A stretch of DNA of 64,000 bases. Source: Actinosynnema sp042752395 (GTDB lineage: Bacteria; Actinomycetota; Actinomycetes; Mycobacteriales; Pseudonocardiaceae). How positions within the stretch are numbered: the stretch's first letter is position 1; each line of letters starts with the position of its first letter. Made by a program: the position numbers and the translations under genes. The DNA is taken from NCBI RefSeq assembly GCF_042752395.1, contig NZ_JBHYXZ010000001.1:1-64000 (forward strand). The letters run 5' to 3'. The notes beneath the pieces are model-generated. The model saw only the letters and a program-made list of their open reading frames with translations, did not search any database and had not been told where the DNA came from. Below, in pieces: positions 10,314 through 18,370 of the stretch.

Positions 10314-11323
10314 GGTTGGACGCGACGCAGCCACGCGGCCGGGTCGGCGATCTCCGCACGGGTCGGGAGGGTGTCGGCACTGGTCCAGACGGTGTTGAAG
10401 CGCTCCATGCCCACCGCGTCGACCACGTGCCCGGTGAACGCCGCGCCCTCCGCGTACTGGCGGACCTTGGCCTCGACGCCGAGGAGCGTGCGCAGCACCC
10501 GGTCCAGCAGGCCGCCGCCCTGGCGGCGGGCGGTGAAGCGCTCGCGGATGGTGCGCACCGACGGCACGACGTCCGGGCCGACGGCGTCCATGACGTGGTC
10601 GGCGTGGCCCTCCAGCAGGGTCGACAACGCGATGAGGCGGTCGAGCACCTCCCGCTGGGCCGGGCTCTGGAGCAGGTCCACCAGGCCGCCCGCCTCGCGC
10701 AGCCGCTTGGGCAGGTCGCGCAGGCGGGGCGCGGAGCTCTCGTCCATGCTGCCCAGCAGCGCCGCCACCAGGCCCGCGAAGTGGTCGGCCAGCCACGGCA
10801 CGGCGGTGAACTGGAGCCGGTGGGTGCCCTCGTGCAGGCAGACCCACATGCTGAAGTCCTCGCCGGAGACGTCGAGCGCGCGCTGGGCCCCGACGATGTT
10901 CGGCGCCACGAGCAGCAGCCGGCCGCCCTCGGAGAACGGGTCGTACTGGCCGAGCACCCGGCCGCTGAGGAACGCGATGACGACGCCCGCCTGCACGCCC
11001 GCCGTGCCCGCCAGGACGCCGCTGAGCGCGCCGGACTGCCTCGGCAGCGCCCCGTCGGTCAGGGCGGAGAGGCCGCGCACGGCCGCGCGCACCCACCCCG
11101 GGCGGTCGACGACCTCGCCCTGCTGGAGCGGCAGCCCGTGGCCGAGGCCGGTGAGCGCGCGCACGTGCACCTCGGCGTCCACGGCGAGTTCCCGCAGGCG
11201 GTGCACGGCCACGTCGGCCTCGGCTCTGGGCACGATCGGGCCGGGGCGGAGGAGCCTGGTCGCCGTGGTGACGGCCAGGGCCCAATCGACCGGGGCACTG
11301 CGGTCCTGCGTCGCCGGGTTCAC
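10310..11323 (-). CDS. zinc-dependent metalloprotease family (DUF2342, Rv3626c-like)
   Basis: A 337-residue protein with the zinc motif HEGTH in CLHEGTHRLQF at about 174-184 and a downstream acidic segment LLEGHADHVMDAVG near 242-255 that could give the third ligand. It belongs to the actinobacterial family named coenzyme F420 biosynthesis-associated, although no role in F420 synthesis is shown. Position upstream of tilS is as in M. tuberculosis. GTG 11323 is chosen because homologues begin just before VDWALAV, but the AGGAGG abuts that codon with no spacing, so an ATG at 11371 remains possible. Confidence 0.85.
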   Translation of the reverse strand: MNPATQDRSAPVDWALAVTTATRLLRPGPIVPRAEADVAVHRLRELAVDAEVHVRALTGLGHGLPLQQGEVVDRPGWVRAAVRGLSALTDGALPRQSGALSGVLAGTAGVQAGVVIAFLSGRVLGQYDPFSEGGRLLLVAPNIVGAQRALDVSGEDFSMWVCLHEGTHRLQFTAVPWLADHFAGLVAALLGSMDESSAPRLRDLPKRLREAGGLVDLLQSPAQREVLDRLIALSTLLEGHADHVMDAVGPDVVPSVRTIRERFTARRQGGGLLDRVLRTLLGVEAKVRQYAEGAAFTGHVVDAVGMERFNTVWTSADTLPTRAEIADPAAWLRRVQP

Positions 11324-11376
11324 CCTCCTGACGCTACCTGCGCGGACCACCGGGACAACACTCCCGTCCACGCCTC

Positions 11377-11480
11377 CCGAACGTAGGGCTCACGCGCGAG
11401 TCCCACGTTCGGAACGCGAGTGTCCTACGTTCGGAACGCGTGTGTCCTACGTTCGGAACGCGTGTGTCCTACGTTGGGAA
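11377..11480. repeat. 22-bp tandem repeat with one inverted copy
   Basis: Three direct 22-bp units with core TCCTACGTTCGGAACGCG run at 11415-11436, 11437-11458 and 11459-11480. They are preceded by a shortened unit at 11395-11414 and by a diverged unit in opposite orientation at about 11377-11398. Each unit contains CGTTC-G-GAACG, a 5-bp inverted repeat, so every unit could form a small hairpin or bind a dimeric protein. The array fills the gap between dacB and the metalloprotease gene. Open frames through it on both strands are low-complexity and are not taken as genes. Confidence 0.85.
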
Positions 11481-11496
11481 CACCCGGGTTCACCGC

Positions 11497-13122
11497 TCAG
11501 GACGTGCAGCCGCAGGTGCGCAGCGCCGCCGCCATCTCGTCCAGCCCGCCGCGCACCAGCGTGTTGTTCGGTTCGGGGCTCAACGACATGAACGCGAACA
11601 CCAGCAGTCGGCCGTCGGTGTCCACCACCACGCCCGCGAGCGTGTTCACGCTCGTCAACGTGCCCGTCTTGGCCCGGACCCAGCCGCGCCCGCCGGCGCC
11701 CCACTGCTCGTAGCGCCCGGCCAGCGTGCCGCTGCCGCCCGCCACCGGCAGGGCCGTCAGCAGCGGCCGCAGCTTCGCCGTCTTCGGGTCGGACGCGTCG
11801 GGCTTGGCCGCCACCGCCAGGACGTCCGCGAGCAGCTTGGCGGGCACCTTGTCGTTCGGCGACAACCCGCTGCCGTCCACGATCGTCGACGTCGACAGGT
11901 CGAACCCGTTCTCGGTCAGCACGTCCCGCACCGCCTTGGCCGCGCCCGTGAACGACGGCTCCAGCCCCCGCGCCTTGGCCACCTCGCGCGCCATCGTCTC
12001 GGCCAGCACGTTGTCCGAGATCTGCATGAGGTTCTCGACCAACCGGTCCACCGGCGCGGACTGCACCTCGCCGAGCACCTCCGCGCCCGACGACGCCACC
12101 CCGGCCGCCACCGCGGGCACGCCGAGCCGCTGCGCCAACGCCCGCGCGGCCGCCTCGGCGGGCGTGGACGTGCGCGGCGTGTCGTACTTGGTGGGGTCGC
12201 CGCGACCGCCGTCCAGCATCACGGGCTCGATCGGCGAGACGTACCCGTTCGGCACGTCGCCGGGGTCCCAGCCCGGGGCCATGCCGGGCCCCGCGTACCG
12301 CGACACGTCGTACTGCACCTGCGTGATCTGGCCGCCCGAGGCGCGCACCTGCGCCGCGAGGTCGTCCATCGTCGCCGCGCCGGGGTACACCGTGGTCTGC
12401 CCGGCGGGCAGGGACGACAGCGTCGGGTCGCCGCCGCCCACCAGCACCACCGACCCCGGCTGCGAGCCCCGCACGACCTTGGTCGAGAACCGCGACGTGT
12501 GGTCGAGCGCCAGCAGCGCCGCCGCCGCGGTCAGGACCTTGATCGTGGACGCGGGCGTCTGCGGGGCCGTCTCGCCCTGGTTCCACAGCGCGGTGCCGGT
12601 GGCCGGGTCCACCACCAGGCCGGACAGCGGCGCGAGGACGCCGTTCGCCGCGGGGCCGGCCAGCACCGCCCGCACGCCCGCGGCCGTCGGCGCGGCCCCG
12701 CCCGTGCCCACGGCCTGCATCGCCAACGTCACGGGCGCGGGCGGCGACGGCGCGGCGGTCGTCGCGGCGGGCGTGCCGTCGAACCACCCCTGGCGCGTGC
12801 CGACCACCGCCGTGCCGGCGAGCGCGACCACCAGGAGCGCCACGGCGGCGAACACGAACGGGCGCTTGCGCCGCCGTGCCGGCGGCGAAGGCTCTTCACG
12901 TTCCGTGATCGGTTCAGGGACCGGTTCAGGTTCCGACTTGATCTCTTTCCGCGGCGGCGCGGGGGGCGGCGCAACGGGCTTCGGCGGCACCCGCGGGGGC
13001 TCGGCCGGCGTCGGGGCGCTGATCCGCACCGTCGGCGGGTCAGGCCGTCTGACCTGCATCGTCGGCGGCTCGCGGTCGACCTCGTCACCGTCAACGGTCG
13101 GCCACGATGGCTCGTCGGGCAC
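11497..13122 (-). CDS. dacB: D-alanyl-D-alanine carboxypeptidase/endopeptidase, S13 (PBP4) family
   Basis: Low-molecular-weight penicillin-binding protein that trims or cleaves peptidoglycan peptides outside the membrane. The 541 residues comprise a Pro/Arg-rich cytoplasmic part (1-90), one membrane segment at about 95-115, a Thr/Ala/Pro linker and the catalytic domain. All three serine-enzyme motifs are visible: STIK (SxxK) near 190, SDN near 373 in QISDNVLAE, and KTG in RAKTGTLTS near 488. The 90-residue Pro-rich cytoplasmic extension is longer than in E. coli PBP4. Divergent from ppa, as in M. tuberculosis (Rv3627c/Rv3628). Confidence 0.95.
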   Translation of the reverse strand: MPDEPSWPTVDGDEVDREPPTMQVRRPDPPTVRISAPTPAEPPRVPPKPVAPPPAPPRKEIKSEPEPVPEPITEREEPSPPARRRKRPFVFAAVALLVVALAGTAVVGTRQGWFDGTPAATTAAPSPPAPVTLAMQAVGTGGAAPTAAGVRAVLAGPAANGVLAPLSGLVVDPATGTALWNQGETAPQTPASTIKVLTAAAALLALDHTSRFSTKVVRGSQPGSVVLVGGGDPTLSSLPAGQTTVYPGAATMDDLAAQVRASGGQITQVQYDVSRYAGPGMAPGWDPGDVPNGYVSPIEPVMLDGGRGDPTKYDTPRTSTPAEAAARALAQRLGVPAVAAGVASSGAEVLGEVQSAPVDRLVENLMQISDNVLAETMAREVAKARGLEPSFTGAAKAVRDVLTENGFDLSTSTIVDGSGLSPNDKVPAKLLADVLAVAAKPDASDPKTAKLRPLLTALPVAGGSGTLAGRYEQWGAGGRGWVRAKTGTLTSVNTLAGVVVDTDGRLLVFAFMSLSPEPNNTLVRGGLDEMAAALRTCGCTS

Positions 13123-13171
13123 GCAGTCCTCCGCGGTCGGGTACGGGCAACGTCACACCCTCGGCAAAGGG

Positions 13172-13201
13172 TTGACGAGACGTCGTAGTCCACACTAGTG
13201 G
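13172..13201 (+). promoter_or_regulatory. promoter of ppa
   Basis: TTGACG at 13172-13177 and TAGTGG at 13196-13201 are separated by 18 bp, a good actinobacterial housekeeping promoter ending 35 bp before the ppa GTG. Confidence 0.6.
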
Positions 13202-13236
13202 CGTAACGAACGGCGAAGACGAGCGAGGACCGCGCA

Positions 13237-13740
13237 GTGGAGTTCGACGTCACCATCGAGATCCCCAAGGGGGTCCGCAACAAGTACGAGATGGACCACA
13301 AGACGGGGCGCATCCGGCTCGACCGGACCCTGTTCACGGCCACTCAGTACCCGGCGGACTACGGGTTCGTCGACGACACGCTCGGCGAGGACGGCGACCC
13401 GCTCGACGCGCTCGTGCTCGTCCAGGAGCCGACGTTCCCCGGCTGCCTGATCCGGGCCCGCGCGATCGGCATGTTCCGCATGACCGACGAGAAGGGCGGC
13501 GACGACAAGCTGCTCTGCGTCCCGGCGGAGGACCCGCGGTCGGAGCACCTGCGCGACATCCACCACCTGAACGAGTTCTACCGGCTGGAGATCCAGCACT
13601 TCTTCGAGGTCTACAAGGACCTGGAGCCGGGCAAGAGCGTCGAGGGCGCGACGTGGGTCGGCCGCACCGAGGCCGAGGCCGAGATCGTCCGCTCCTACCA
13701 GCGGTTGAAGGACGCCGTCGCGCGCGGCGAGGAGCACTGA
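13237..13740 (+). CDS. ppa: inorganic pyrophosphatase, family I
   Basis: Cytoplasmic hydrolysis of pyrophosphate, pulling biosynthetic reactions forward. The 167-residue protein has the usual short actinobacterial length, the YPADYGFVDDT segment near 38-48, and the metal-binding Asp cluster DGDPLDALVL near 52-61 followed by the D(5)D-type residues around 84-90. GTG 13237 gives the family N-terminus MEFDVTIEIPKG. With the membrane pyrophosphatase at 29.4 kb this window encodes both soluble and ion-pumping pyrophosphate removal. Confidence 0.98.
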   Translation: MEFDVTIEIPKGVRNKYEMDHKTGRIRLDRTLFTATQYPADYGFVDDTLGEDGDPLDALVLVQEPTFPGCLIRARAIGMFRMTDEKGGDDKLLCVPAEDPRSEHLRDIHHLNEFYRLEIQHFFEVYKDLEPGKSVEGATWVGRTEAEAEIVRSYQRLKDAVARGEEH

Positions 13741-13762
13741 CCCGGACACCGCGCCGACACGC

Positions 13763-13800
13763 CGAAGAGGCCCGCCCCACGCCGGGGACGGGCCTCTTCG
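13763..13800. terminator. bidirectional terminator hairpin, ppa / exporter
   Basis: CGAAGAGGCCCG at 13763-13774 and its exact complement CGGGCCTCTTCG at 13789-13800 form a perfect 12-bp stem whose loop can itself pair. It lies between the ends of two convergent genes. Confidence 0.8.
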
Positions 13801-13810
13801 CGTTCGACGG

Positions 13811-15484
13811 TCAGTGCATCGCGATCGGGGCCGGCTGCTCGCCCTCGTCGCTCGCGTCCTTCACCCGCTCCAGGCCGGAGCGGTTGGACAGCGGCACCTC
13901 GCGCAGGAACCAGACCACCGCGAAGCCCACCAGCGTCACCACGCTGCCGACCAGGAACACCAGGTCGATCGAGCCGGAGAAGCCGTCCAGGAACGGCCGG
14001 GCCAGCACGCGGTCGAGCGTGGTCAGGAACTCCGTGTTGTCCAGGTCGAACCCGGACCCGCTCTGCAGGCCGGCGGCGAACTCGCGGTTCTCCGGCCGGG
14101 CCAGCGCCGCCTGGAACTCGGGCGTGCCGGCCGCCGCGCGCAGCGCGTTGCCGATCTTGTCGCCGACCGTGCTGAACAGGATCGACAGGAACACCGCGGT
14201 GCCGACCGTGCCGCCGATCTGGCGGAAGAACGTGGCCGACGAGGTCGCCACGCCCATGTCGCGCGGCTCGGCGTCGTTCTGGATCGCCACCAGCAGGGTC
14301 TGCATGCACAGGCCCAGGCCCGCGCCGGTGAAGAACATCAGCACCAGCGGCTGGTAGATCGGCGTGTCCGTGCCGACCCAGCTGAACAGGAACAGCGTGA
14401 TCGTCATCAGGCCGAACCCGAGCACCGGGAACACCTTGTAGCGGCCGGTCTTCGCGGTGATGTTGCCGCTCGTGCCCGCCGCGGTCATGATGCCGAGCGT
14501 CAGCGGCAGCATCATCAGGCCGGACTGGGTGGCCGAGTACCCCTTGACGATCTGCAGGTACAGCGGCAGCGACACCATCGCGCCGAACATGCCGACGCCC
14601 AGGATGAAGTTGATCGTGTTGCCGAGCGAGAACGTCTGCCGGCGGAACAGGCGCAGCGGGAGCAGCGCCTCGTCGCCCATGCGCTTCTCGGCCAGCACGA
14701 ACCCGACCAGGCCGACCACGCCGATGACGTACATCGCGATCGCGGTGCCCGACGCCCAGCCCCACTCGCGGCCCTGCTCGGCCACGATCAGCAGCGGCAC
14801 CAGGCCGAGGGTCAGCAGGCCCGCGCCGACGAAGTCGATCCGGTGGTTCACCCGCTGGTGCGGGATGTTGAGCACCTTGGCGACCACGACCAGCGCGACC
14901 AGCGCGACCGGCACGTTGATCAGGAACACCCAGCGCCAGCCGGCCGTGCCCAGGAACGACTCCATGCCCGCGAACAGGCCGCCGACCACGGGGCCCGCGA
15001 CGCTGGAGATGCCGAACACCGCCATGAAGTAGCCGGTGTAGCGGCTGCGCTCGCGCGGCGAGGTGATGTCCGCCAGGATCGCCATGGCCAGCGACATCAG
15101 GCCGCCCGCGCCGAGGCCCTGCACCGCCCGGAACGCGGCCAGCTCGTACATCGAGTTCGCGATGCCGGACAGCAGCGAACCCGCGAGGAACAGGGAGATC
15201 GCGGTCAGGTACATCGGCTTGCGGCCGTAGATGTCGGACAGCTTGCCGTACAGCGGCGTCGAGACCGTCGCGGTGATGAGGTACGCGGTGGTCGCCCACG
15301 CCTGCAGCGTCTGGCCGTGCAGCTCGTCCGCGATGGTCTTCATGGCCGTGGCCACGATCATCTGGTCGAGCGCGGCCAGGAACAGCCCGAGCAGCAGGCC
15401 CGACAGGATCGTCAGGATCTGCCGGTGGGTGAGCAGGGCGGCGCCGGGTGGCGGCGCGTCCGCTCGGGTTGTCGTTTCCGACAT
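13811..15484 (-). CDS. MFS drug exporter, DHA2 (14-TM, EmrB/QacA) family
   Basis: A 557-residue transporter with about 14 membrane segments. Motif C-like and DHA2 features are visible: LDQMIVATAMKTIADEL in TM1, LYGKLSDIYGRKPMY (motif A) near 73-87, and the GAGGLMSLAMAILAD and GPVVGGLFAG segments. Such proteins export lipophilic drugs or own metabolites in exchange for protons. It is the second gene of a marR-exporter operon. ATG 15484 is preferred because GGGGAG lies five bases upstream and the start overlaps the marR stop by one base (TGATG); a GTG at 15487 is the alternative. Confidence 0.93.
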   Translation of the reverse strand: MSETTTRADAPPPGAALLTHRQILTILSGLLLGLFLAALDQMIVATAMKTIADELHGQTLQAWATTAYLITATVSTPLYGKLSDIYGRKPMYLTAISLFLAGSLLSGIANSMYELAAFRAVQGLGAGGLMSLAMAILADITSPRERSRYTGYFMAVFGISSVAGPVVGGLFAGMESFLGTAGWRWVFLINVPVALVALVVVAKVLNIPHQRVNHRIDFVGAGLLTLGLVPLLIVAEQGREWGWASGTAIAMYVIGVVGLVGFVLAEKRMGDEALLPLRLFRRQTFSLGNTINFILGVGMFGAMVSLPLYLQIVKGYSATQSGLMMLPLTLGIMTAAGTSGNITAKTGRYKVFPVLGFGLMTITLFLFSWVGTDTPIYQPLVLMFFTGAGLGLCMQTLLVAIQNDAEPRDMGVATSSATFFRQIGGTVGTAVFLSILFSTVGDKIGNALRAAAGTPEFQAALARPENREFAAGLQSGSGFDLDNTEFLTTLDRVLARPFLDGFSGSIDLVFLVGSVVTLVGFAVVWFLREVPLSNRSGLERVKDASDEGEQPAPIAMH

Positions 15485-15999
15485 CACTTCTCCCCTTCTG
15501 AGCGCGGCCCCAGTCCGCCCTCAGCGATGAAATCCGGGAGCGCCTTCTCGTAGTCCCCCACGAAGCGCTCGAAGTACTCGATGAACCGGGTCCACTCCTG
15601 CGGGGACCAGTCCGAGAACAGGCGGGCCAGCGCCTGGTTGCGCTGCTCGCGGCGTTCGGCGAGCAGGCGTTGCCCCGCCTCCGTCACCGCCAGCACGCTC
15701 GCGCGGCCGTCCTCCGGGTCGGCCCGGCGTTCCACCAGGCCGTCCTTCACCAGCGTCGCCACCTGCCGGCTGACCGTGGACGGGTCGGAGTACACGGCCT
15801 CGGCCAACGCGCTCGACCGCGACGGCCCCAGGTGGTTCAGGTTCGCCAGGAGCACGAAGGACGCCTTGTCCAGGCCCGACTTGCTCAGGTGCGCGGCGAC
15901 GCAGGCGTGCATCTTGTTCAGGCGGACCAGCGCCATGCCGACCCGGTCGGCCAGGGCGAGCTGGTCGGCCCTCACGTCGTCACCCACCGGGGTCACCAT
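15484..15999 (-). CDS. MarR family transcriptional regulator
   Basis: A 171-residue protein with a winged-helix domain: SSALAEAVYSDPSTVSRQVA forms the helix-turn-helix at about 62-81 and the wing carries DPEDGRASVLAVT near 95-107. Flanking helices form the dimer interface. MarR proteins usually repress themselves and an adjacent exporter and release DNA on ligand binding. The coupled exporter and the perfect dyad 14-49 bp upstream of its start support that arrangement. Confidence 0.93.
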   Translation of the reverse strand: MVTPVGDDVRADQLALADRVGMALVRLNKMHACVAAHLSKSGLDKASFVLLANLNHLGPSRSSALAEAVYSDPSTVSRQVATLVKDGLVERRADPEDGRASVLAVTEAGQRLLAERREQRNQALARLFSDWSPQEWTRFIEYFERFVGDYEKALPDFIAEGGLGPRSEGEK

Positions 16000-16012
16000 C
16001 GCACGCTCCGTT

Positions 16013-16048
16013 TGCTTGCATCAAACAACTAGTTGCCGAATACAAGCA
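16013..16048 (-). promoter_or_regulatory. candidate MarR operator (concentric dyads)
   Basis: The 10-bp palindrome CAACTAGTTG (16026-16035) lies exactly at the centre of a wider dyad, TGCTTG (16013-16018) and CAAGCA (16043-16048); both share the centre 16030.5. It sits just upstream of the MarR start at 15999. MarR sites are commonly 16-20-bp palindromes of the TTG-CAA kind, so this is the likely autoregulatory operator; the outer arms could be a second contact. Confidence 0.65.
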
Positions 16049-16127
16049 TGCGCTCGGTCACGGGCTCCTGGCAAACGAAATACCGGTGACGCGCGTCTCG
16101 TGGTTACCGGCCGGTAGCATCCTGGCC

Positions 16128-16580
16128 ATGAGCGCTGACCACTCGTTCGTCGCGGACGCGATGAAGCAGGCCGTGCCGTGGGTGAAGACCGCCGGCGTGG
16201 AGTTCCTCGACGTCACGGGCGACCGCGTGGTCGCCGAGCTGCCCGACCGGGAGGAGGTGCGCAACCACGTCGGCGGCCCGCACGCGGCGATGATGTTCGG
16301 CGTCGCGGAGACCGCCTCGGGCGCGGTGGTGATGGCCGCGTTCGCCCCGCACCTGGCCACCGCCACGCCGCTGGTCGTCCGGTCGGAGATCGCCTACCGG
16401 AAGCTGGCGCTGGGCGTGCTGCGCGCCGAGGCCGTGCTGGGCCGGCCCGCGGCGGAGGTGGTGGCCGAGCTGGAGTCGGGCACGCGGCCGGAGTTCCCGG
16501 TCGCCGTGACCATCACCGACGCGGACGGCGTGACCACCGGCGAGATGACCGTCGTCTGGACCCTGCGCCCGAACCGCTGA
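16128..16580 (+). CDS. DUF4442 hotdog-fold protein, thioesterase-like
   Basis: A 150-residue protein with the hotdog pattern: a long N-terminal segment, then RNHVGGPHAAMMFGVAETAS near 47-66 holding the central helix, and three later beta strands. The family resembles YiiD/PaaI-type thioesterases acting on acyl-CoA, but the substrate is unknown. ATG 16128 is chosen over an in-frame ATG at 16086 because TAGCAT at 16115-16120 looks like a -10 element that would give a nearly leaderless message. It stands divergently from marR. Confidence 0.75.
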   Translation: MSADHSFVADAMKQAVPWVKTAGVEFLDVTGDRVVAELPDREEVRNHVGGPHAAMMFGVAETASGAVVMAAFAPHLATATPLVVRSEIAYRKLALGVLRAEAVLGRPAAEVVAELESGTRPEFPVAVTITDADGVTTGEMTVVWTLRPNR

Positions 16581-16716
16581 CGGCGAGTGATCAACCGGAC
16601 GTGCCCAGTGGTGGACGCCCGCACGATCACCCTTTCCGGCGGAGGACGGGTGCGGCCGGCCGGGCCGGCGCAGCCGGGCGAGTGCTGGGCGGCGTCCGCC
16701 ACCGCCTCCCGCGCCC

Positions 16717-16887
16717 GTGCCGACCTACGCCCCGCCCCCGCCGGCTCCCCGGCCCGAACCGCCGGCCGCCGCGTACTACGCGAACTGCGACGCCGTCCGC
16801 GCCGCGGGCAAGGCGCCCCTCTACGCCGGCGACCCCGGCTACCGCGCGGCGCTGGACCGGGACAAGGACGGGGTCGCCTGCGAGTAG
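16717..16887 (+). CDS. excalibur calcium-binding domain, apparently 5'-truncated
   Basis: The frame ending at TAG 16887 encodes a Pro-rich linker and a clear excalibur domain with the pattern YANCDAVRAAG, a PLYAGDPGY segment and the terminal DRDKDGVACE. This domain is found in secreted proteins; its DxDxDG-like loop and two Cys are intact. Going upstream, the frame is open to a stop at 16588 but has no ATG, GTG or TTG before the GTG at 16717, and no signal peptide. Either a frameshift has detached the signal sequence or this is a decaying gene. The 56-residue product starting at 16717 is listed as the minimum. Confidence 0.55.
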   Translation: MPTYAPPPPAPRPEPPAAAYYANCDAVRAAGKAPLYAGDPGYRAALDRDKDGVACE

Positions 16888-16897
16888 GTTGCCCGTC

Positions 16898-17848
16898 GTG
16901 AAGGTGGACCGGGTGGAGGTCGGCTACGACCCGCTCACCGTGCCGGCCGCGGCGCGGGCGGCGGAGGCCGAGGGGTGCGACGGGTTCTGGCTGGCCGAGA
17001 CCCGGCACGACCCGTTCGTCGCGCTGGCCCGCGTGGCCGGCGCGGTGGAGCGGATCGAGCTGGGCACGGCCATCGCGGTGGCGTTCGCGCGCAACCCGAT
17101 GAGCACCGCGGTGCTCGCCAACGACCTCCAGCTGCTGTCCGGCGGCCGGTTCCACCTCGGCCTCGGGTCGCAGGTGGAGCCGCACATCACCAAGCGGTTC
17201 GGCATGCCCTGGTCGCGGCCCGCCGCCCGGATGCGCGAGTTCGTGCTGGCGCTGCGCGCCATCTGGCACGCCTGGGCCACCGGCGAACGGCCGCGGTTCC
17301 GGGGCGAGTTCTTCACCCACACCCTCATGACGCCGTTCTTCGACCCCGGCCCGAACCCGCACGGCCCGCCGAAGGTGTGGCTGGCGGGCGTCGGCGAGCT
17401 GATGACCGAGGTCGCGGGCGAGGTGGCGGACGGCTTCCTGTGCCACGCCTTCACCACCGAGCGCTACCTGCGCGAGGTGACGCTGCCCGCGCTGGCGCGC
17501 GGCCGCGCCAGGGCGGGCAAACCCCTGGCGGGGCTGGAGATCAGCGGGCCGTCGCTGGTGGCGTGCGACGAGGAGGGGGTGGCCGAGGCGCGGCGCCAGA
17601 TCGCCTTCTACGGCTCGACGCCCGCCTACCGCAAGGTCCTGGACCTGCACGGCTGGGGCGACCTGCACGAGGAGCTGCACCGCCTGTCGCGGCGGCAGCG
17701 GTGGGACGACATGACCGCGGCCGTCACCGACGAGGTCCTGGCCGCCTTCGCCGTCGTGGGCACGCCCGCCGAGGTGAAGGCCGAGCTGACCCGCCGCTAC
17801 GGCGACGTGATCACCCGGATCGCGGCCCCGGTGCTCAGGACCGGATGA
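16898..17848 (+). CDS. LLM-class F420-dependent oxidoreductase (TIGR03617-like)
   Basis: A 316-residue luciferase-like TIM-barrel protein. It has DGFWLAETRHDPF near 28-40, ELGTAIAVAFARNPM near 55-69 and LGLGSQVEPHITKRFGMPWS near 88-107, the pattern of F420-using members with the loop contacting the cofactor phosphate. Such enzymes oxidise or reduce varied substrates by hydride transfer; the substrate here is not known. The GTG at 16898 follows the excalibur stop by 10 bp. Confidence 0.85.
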   Translation: MKVDRVEVGYDPLTVPAAARAAEAEGCDGFWLAETRHDPFVALARVAGAVERIELGTAIAVAFARNPMSTAVLANDLQLLSGGRFHLGLGSQVEPHITKRFGMPWSRPAARMREFVLALRAIWHAWATGERPRFRGEFFTHTLMTPFFDPGPNPHGPPKVWLAGVGELMTEVAGEVADGFLCHAFTTERYLREVTLPALARGRARAGKPLAGLEISGPSLVACDEEGVAEARRQIAFYGSTPAYRKVLDLHGWGDLHEELHRLSRRQRWDDMTAAVTDEVLAAFAVVGTPAEVKAELTRRYGDVITRIAAPVLRTG

Positions 17849-18005
17849 GGTGACGCCCGCTCGGCTCGTCCCGCATCCAGTGCCGGAACAGCTCGGCCCG
17901 GGCGCGCGCCACGGCGCACCGCCGCACCCAGCGCCGGCGGCCGACCCGCGCCGCGAGAACGGCCAGCGGCAACGCCAACACGGTCAGCAGGACCATCGTG
18001 ACCAT
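17835..18005 (-). CDS. possible 56-residue single-pass membrane protein
   Basis: The ATG at 18005 has GGAGGTG six bases upstream, an unusually good site. The product begins with one hydrophobic segment (residues 2-20) followed by an Arg-rich cytoplasmic tail. It overlaps the end of the convergent oxidoreductase gene by 14 bp. There is no recognised family; the ribosome-binding site and membrane segment are the only support. Confidence 0.4.
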   Translation of the reverse strand: MVTMVLLTVLALPLAVLAARVGRRRWVRRCAVARARAELFRHWMRDEPSGRHLIRS

Positions 18006-18120
18006 CGCCATCACCTCCACGGTGGCAACGACACCCTCGCTCACCGCTGACGCCGATGGGGAAAAGGTCACCCGGACGGAGCAACGCCGCCGTCCCACCC
18101 GTGACGGACCGGGTTCGACC

Positions 18121-18160
18121 GGAAAAGAAAGAGGACCAAGCCGGTCGCCCGACTTGGTCC
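18121..18160 (-). terminator. Rho-independent terminator of tRNA-Thr
   Basis: On the minus strand GGACCAAG (18160-18153) pairs with CTTGGTCC (18140-18133), giving an 8-bp stem, directly followed by TCTTTCTTTTCC. This is a textbook intrinsic terminator 13 bp after the tRNA 3' end, and the only one in this GC-rich window with such a clear U-tract. Confidence 0.85.
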
Positions 18161-18172
18161 CCGTCCCGCTGA

Positions 18173-18245
18173 GCCGCCTGTCGGAATCGAACCGACGACC
18201 TGCTCATTACGAGTGAGCCGCTCTGGCCGACTGAGCTAAGGCGGC
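18173..18245 (-). tRNA. tRNA-Thr (anticodon CGT)
   Basis: The minus strand folds as a 73-nt tRNA: acceptor GCCGCCT/AGGCGGC, anticodon stem GCTCA/TGAGC around loop CTCGTAA (anticodon CGT, reads ACG), and T-arm GTCGG-TTCGATT-CCGAC. CCA is not encoded. It lies between the small membrane protein gene and a divergent secreted-protein gene and has its own terminator. Confidence 0.97.
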
Positions 18246-18370
18246 GAGACGCGACAACTATAGCCCAACGCCCCGGCGTCACCGCACCGGGGTTGGGTCG
18301 TTAGAGCGGGCAGTGACGGCGCTCACCCCGACGTCGCGACGAGAGGCCGCTCCCCGGGAGGTTCGACCGC

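Noticed and set aside
11420..11713. Plus-strand ORF reading through the 22-bp repeats
   Set aside because: Its first part is translated repeat and the rest is antisense to dacB; no domain or ribosome-binding site.
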